A stretch of 64,000 nucleotides of DNA. It comes from Nautilus pompilius. Taxonomy: Eukaryota > Mollusca > Cephalopoda > Nautilida > Nautilidae. Where the stretch lies: NCBI GenBank assembly GCA_018389105.1, contig JACATO010000047.1, positions 310,001-374,000 of the forward strand, written 5' to 3'. Made by a program: the position numbers and the translations under genes. The notes beneath the pieces were generated by a model. That model worked only from the letters and a program-made list of their open reading frames with translations, searched no databases and was not told the DNA's origin. This document shows positions 58,801 to 64,000 of this stretch, in pieces. How positions within the stretch are numbered: the stretch's first letter is position 1; the number at the start of each line of letters is the position of its first letter.

Positions 58801-61449
58801 AACTTTGTAGTGCATTAAAAAGTTCAGAAGTTGCTCATTGTAATGCTTTGTAGATATTTTATCTTGTATTTTTTCTTCAACCAGTTAAAATTCTTAATGG
58901 TGCAACCCAATTTTAAAGAAATCATTTAAACAATGATGTTCAGTTTTTGCTTAAGGTGTTATTGGCAACTACTTTGCATAGTTATAAGCAACAATTGGTT
59001 TTGGAAAATATCTGCAAACAGAAGATGGCTTTAAAACAAAAGATAAATAGACAAATCCATGAAGTTTAAAAGTTACATTAAGAGTTTAGTGATATAGACT
59101 GAAAGTCTTTGGAAACAGAATTGTTATTTCTCATTTCATTATGATTGGTCTAAATGCCTGTCAAATCTATTTGCAACTATCAAATTTCTTTGCCCATTTA
59201 ATTTTGTCATATGGGTTTAAGCAAGCACATGATTTCGAATCAGTAAATTGCCATTCTCTTGTGAAGCAATAGAGAGACTATTTTGCATGAGTAATCTATA
59301 GTTGTCAGATCCTGAAGAAACACTAACCAACAGCCCTGTTATTAATTACAAATGCTGTGGCTATGATGACTATGAAAATAAAATACTGAAAGGTGGCTGT
59401 ATTGAGACCAGGTGTGGATGTAGTCACCAAAATTTGTTAATGCATGAGAGGCTCACTAGGAACAGTTCTTGATGAAGCCAATCTTATATGAGAATTCTTT
59501 AGTAAGACTGACTGCTTCATTTGAAGTGCTTCTCTCTGAGCTTGGTACGTACTTGATGTCTAGAGCACCTTTTAGTGATAGCTTTGGTAAAACAGGTACA
59601 CCTGTACATGATCAAATCTAGAACTTAAGACCAGACATTAGTGCTGATGGAACTGTCCATTCTGATACATTGATATATTCAAGGGTGTTTTCTAGTTTTC
59701 ACGTAGTATTGCCAATGAAAATTTGTTTAGTTCCAGCATGATATTTGTTAATGAATATGTGAATGGTTATATTATTTAGTGATAGCAATGCTATTTCATA
59801 GGTGCTGGACAGTCGAAAAATTAACAGTCAAGTGGTCTAACCCAACATGAATTTAATTTTAAGATCTTTGTCACCTTAACTTTGTTCAGGCAATGTAAAA
59901 AATGCATTGCATGCATTTGCATACTAAGTACCTGAGGAAAAATCAGTTGCTTGATGGGTTTCTATAATATTTTAATTACTATTTATCAAATTTATGAGGA
60001 GTTAGAATGCTGTCTCCACCAATAAGAATTAATAGGAACTAACCACAGTACTGCAGGAGTGCTTTTGCCTGTTGGTGACAAAATCAAGAAATGTCATCAG
60101 TTGATGAGATGTAAAGATATTGAATTATGATGAGATGCTCTATAGATATTTTGAGAGCCATCAACCTGGTTTTTCTTTACATGCCTGCCTATTTTTGTCT
60201 AGTTCTTCAAATTGTGATCAATAAAAAAAAAACGAGCAAACAGTAAGTAGTTTGTTCAAATAAATTTAGTGTTGGATTTCTAAAGTGTATCAGGGCTTGA
60301 TTGCATTTGTTTACAATTACAAATTGTAGAAAATAACCCTCTAAAAAAACTGGAATCCTTATTTAATATTTAGATTATTGCCAACTCTATGCATAGCTGG
60401 GATCATTTAATGCTGCTTTGCTGAATTTATTTATAAGTTTGTTGTTGTTTTGGACATATTTTAGTCAGGTCATTGTTCCCCAGTAAAGGCTAACAGAGAA
60501 ATGGTGTGAAATGAGAAATTATATTGAAAATATTCCTTTTTATGTATTTTATTAATTTGGACTATATTTTAATCATGTTTGAATATTGAAGTCAGCTTCA
60601 GTTGATTAAACTGATTTAAAGTAAATAGCATTTAACTGTATGTGATAAACCATAAAGTGAGTAAATGTCCAATTTTAATTAAAAATTGAATTTCATATTT
60701 TTCAGACGAGAAATCTCGCCACCTGCTTTTAACATTTTCCAGTCAATTTATCTTAAACCTGTTTTTCTTTCTTTAGTGTGATTCTATGTAACGAAGCAAA
60801 CAACTAATACTTTTGCTTTTATTTTAAATTACATAACAGTAACAGTATGTTGCATAGTGATGGCATGGACCTGAATCTCCTAAGCTGCCAGACCAATAAC
60901 ATGAATGCTATTGATTGCCATTATACAGTTTCTTGATTGTGATATGCTTGTTATATATTTATGCATTATTTGTAAAATTCCATGTCCCCACAATTCATCA
61001 TTCATGAAATGTTACTGACATTATAGCCACATAAAGAATTTTAAAATTATGTGAATAATTTGATATTTTCTTTCTATATATATATATATTCACAAGTTAG
61101 TATCTTTTAGTTCTGACTTTGTATTAGTTTTAATATTTATTTTTCTCTTGAAATATAAAATTAGAGGCAACAGCTATTAATCAGATTTAATTTTGACTAG
61201 TAAAAGAACTAATTAATATACTTTATATGTTAATTTTATAGTAGCTTTTATTGGAAAATAGTAGAAAACTAATATATCTACTGTATTATTTCTAAATTAA
61301 GAGAACTTTTGAAACTATTTCCAGAAGTGTTTGAAATTTAAAAAAAAAAATTTCATTTAGAATCTTACTTGTACACAAGCAAAAATTTATGTTAAATTCT
61401 CCATTGGCTTATTTATCAATACCATGTATAGTGCCTGCCATAATTCTTT
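55818..61449. other. Upstream intron or 5' flank, no exon identified
   Basis: The exon coding the signal peptide should lie here or beyond 64000 on the minus strand and should end in phase 1 before a donor. I found no ATG-led hydrophobic frame with a good donor. A weak microexon-like segment is at about 57406-57446. The stretch 59150-60200 is less AT-rich but no frame is recognisable. A TA run is at 61074-61090. Confidence 0.4.
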
Positions 61450-62620
61450 GGTTATCTGTCATTACAATGTTACTCTGTCTTTATTTGCCATTTTCTGGAT
61501 ATCATCTTTTGCATCACCCTTTACTTTGTTTTGCATTGAATCAACAAACTTTTGTATTAAGGTTTGATGAAAAAGCTTCCATTAATTGTACATATTGGCA
61601 GCATGGATGATTTGCTTTTATTTGACAATCCAGATGCTCCCACAACTGCATAATCAGATTCACATCAGGGCTTTTGGATACTCAGGGAAGGAGTAGAATG
61701 CTTTCATTTCTTCTCTATACCTTCATTGCATGAGAGGTGTGCCATGTAGTAGAATCTATCTGAAGAATATGGACATCATAGCTCAGAATGTTTTGTTGGT
61801 ACAATAGTAGAAAATGACTATGAAATGAAAATATACCTAGTAAAGTTTAGACATCCTTCAACAAAAAACAAATTCTGCCTTTTCACCATTTCAGATTGAA
61901 CCTGAACTCAATGAAAAAGTGTACATACATCCAATAATTAGGGTGGTTATGACATAAGGTTTATCATCAGCAGGCAATTTGGTAATTAAGTGATAATTTT
62001 AGTGAGGATTTTTGCTTCTGTGCAAGGTTTTCTGGCTTTTTAGTAAAGATAATTAATCATTTTGATAGCCCTCCATGTTTAATAATTGGCATTGTTTTAA
62101 TTTGCACCTGTTAATAGCTGCTATTACAAATTTTTTTCTGGCAAATTGTCCACAAATAACTTGTATTGCCAGATTTCTCTGACAAGACATTTAGAAAAGA
62201 ATTTGATTCTTATTGTACAGAAAGGATTTCCTCCATGCTACACACCCTGAGTAGCCATGTTGGAGATGGCATTAGACTGTTATATTCCTCATTTTTGTTA
62301 CATGGGAAATTTCAGCAAGAAAATCTTGAATGGTGAATGCAAGAATTGCACATAATGGTATGTTTTTGTCCTAGTGACACTGTTAAAGTCATGCCAGGTT
62401 GCTCTGCTGTAGTATTGGCATTTATCTTGTTGGCCTTTGTAATAATATCAGCCACAAATCTCAAAAAAATGGCAAGAATTTTGGTAGTCTGTCATTGCCT
62501 TTGGCTACAATCTGAGTGGTCTATAACACAACTTAGATAAATGGAAAAATGTAGGATCTCTCTGTTTTTAGCATGGTAACACTGGGTAACTGCCCACCAG
62601 GATGTCGAAACATAATTACA
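61450..62620 (-). pseudogene. Decayed Tc1-like transposase
   Basis: Read on the minus strand, VAWRKSFLYNKNQ near 62220 matches V..KPFLSKKN.. . MPIIKHGGLSK near 62080 matches the TVKHGGGSVMVWG motif. TWHTSHAMKV near 61740 matches the DNAPCHTSHAVK second-Asp block, with Asp and Asn lost. SKSPDVNLIMQLWEHLDCQI then KANHP near 61640 matches QSPDLNPIENLWDHLDRQIK.. . FNAKQSKG follows where the terminal S.PRRVKAVI is expected. The order and spacing cover most of a transposase, but stops, shifts and lost catalytic residues make it long dead. Confidence 0.75.
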
Positions 62621-63308
62621 TCTGAAATATGTAAATTTTAGTAATATATTTATTTATGAGGGGTTGCTGAAACAATGTGGTAAGACACTGTATCAGCTTC
62701 TTTCTTAGATAAAAATAAATAGGGAATCTTTCACCTAGTTGATTTTCTTTTTATCAATAGTTTGTTTTTATGGTATATTGTATTCTTGCAGTGTGCTAAG
62801 ATAATGGAGTAATTTCAAAGCCACCAAAGATCATTGCTATCAGTTTCTATGTAAAACTATACAAATACAAAGAATTTTCAGATATAAGATTTTTGTTTTG
62901 TTTCATTGATTTGTTACTGAAATGGTAGCTTTAAATATAAAATTAATGTACTTACAAATTTGGGGGATTAAAAAAAATTTACTTAAGAAAATTAAAATTT
63001 TCTTTTGTGAACTGGTTCCTTTTCTGTGTGTTTATTCCAGTTGCTTTGCTCCCACTTACAAATAAGAAAAAGCTGGCAGGGTTTTCTTACATGGAGTTGG
63101 TAGTATTTGGTCTGCTTGTATGCAGGAATGAAACATCTCAAGTGGAATACCATGTAGTCTTTTCACAAACCTATTCTTCCCTTTTGGCAGTTCTTTGTTT
63201 CCAATAGATGACGAGCATAGCATTTATTTTCCAAATAACCAAGGGCAATTGCTGTGAGTATTTCATGAGATTAATTACCATCCTAAGTCTTGATTGATCT
63301 GGTCATAT
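62621..63308. other. Flank or intron, no gene seen
   Basis: AT-rich. The 66-codon frame at 63007-63207 has no recognisable domain. Confidence 0.45.
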
Positions 63309-63391
63309 GCTAGGGACATTCAGATCAAACCTGGCTAAAACAGCACCACATTAATGCTGTTTGGCTAGGTTTTATTTGAGTACCCTTAATA
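63309..63391. mobile_element. 80-bp hairpin MITE, copy E
   Basis: CTAGGGACATTCAGATCAAA then CCTGGCTAAAACAG on the left, and CTGTTTGGCTAGGTTTTATT then TGAGTACCCTTA on the right. The two arms share several changes relative to the other copies (for example the G in the CAGATC arm and the GGTACTC/GAGTACC edge). This suggests a separate subfamily or arm homogenisation. Confidence 0.75.
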
Positions 63392-64000
63392 CCTGGTTAA
63401 GTAAGAGGCTAATTGGTTTGCTGGTGATGCAGAAGGCAAAAAGGCTAAATTCAATAGCAACTTTTCCATATAATTTAGTTTTCATGACATTTCTAAGCTT
63501 TACCAAATAAATAACTTTATTATTTGCAGCTGATGCAACTTGGATTAATTTTAATTTGATACTATGAGTCTGAAGGTATGTAGTTAGATAAAATAATTCT
63601 TTAGTTGTTGGATTTTTAATTTTTAAAAGATTTTTCAATAGATAGGGGAACTATTTCTTTATACTCATAATTTTCTTTTTTATTGTTGCATATTTTGATA
63701 TAATAAATGAAAGTCTATGCAGCTAAATTGATGAATTTGGATATTAGAAGAATTTTTATATAAATATATGTATAGTTATTTTGATTAATAAAAAAAATTG
63801 TTCCCTGGATTCCATTAATTTAATGGTATTTTGTCTTTTCTTTATTCTACTTTTAATTTTAGCTTATACATAAATGGAACTTAAATCTTTCGTTTATCAT
63901 AAAAAATAATACATAAAACAAATTTCTAACTTTTGGTTTTTATCTATTTCTTTTTTTTTTTCATTTTGTCTTTTATCTCTTTATGAAAATTTATGAGAAT
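63392..64000. other. Flank or intron, no gene seen
   Basis: AT-rich end of the window. The 88-codon minus-strand open frame at 63372-63638 overlaps the hairpin MITE by a few bases and has no recognisable domain. Confidence 0.4.

Noticed and set aside
59150..60200. Less AT-rich segment as a transposon fossil
   Set aside because: Read in several frames on both strands without finding any transposase motif.

Overview
The window is strongly AT-rich animal (metazoan) genomic DNA. It has poly-A/T runs, microsatellites, large introns and many decayed DNA transposons, and no prokaryotic features. The one host gene recognised is a two-immunoglobulin-domain cell-surface or secreted protein of the Dpr / zig-8 / lachesin-like class. 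With the Tc1, hAT-ZBED and tRNA-derived SINE content this suggests a lophotrochozoan, most likely a mollusc and perhaps a cephalopod. The species guess is inference.

Host gene (minus strand, spanning about 55 kb). Four exons were assembled by hand. 55693-55817 codes the first half of Ig domain 1 and is too short to stand out as an open reading frame. 47966-48176 codes the second half of Ig1, 36610-36900 codes all of Ig2, and 1208-1365 is a candidate C-terminal exon with a stop. All junctions have AG acceptors and GT donors, and the phases (1, 0, 1, 1) fit without a frameshift. The introns are about 7.5, 11.1 and 35.2 kb. The signal-peptide exon was not found; it lies in an unrecognised short exon above 55817 or beyond 64000.

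Everything else is intronic or flanking DNA dominated by class II transposon remains. The best preserved is a 1,628-bp Tc1-like element (22346-23973) with Sleeping Beauty-type IR/DR ends, TA target duplications and a DD34E transposase broken by one stop and two frameshifts. A 1,133-bp hAT deletion derivative (25163-26295) has an exact 8-bp target duplication, and a 187-bp hAT MITE (54955-55141) has another. Older fossils are Tc1-like copies at 28684-29773, 45830-46880, 47270-47790 and 61450-62620 (weaker at 21200-22200), a Tigger/pogo copy at 32890-33857, and a hAT-ZBED copy at 50880-52560.

Repeats: five copies of an about 80-bp perfect-hairpin MITE family, two copies of a longer palindromic family, a family of tRNA-derived SINEs in both orientations (one with a fresh 118-bp tandem duplication), and several microsatellites. 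No rRNA, functional tRNA, CRISPR or recognisable promoter was seen. The remaining long stretches are AT-rich intron or flank with no gene that I can support.
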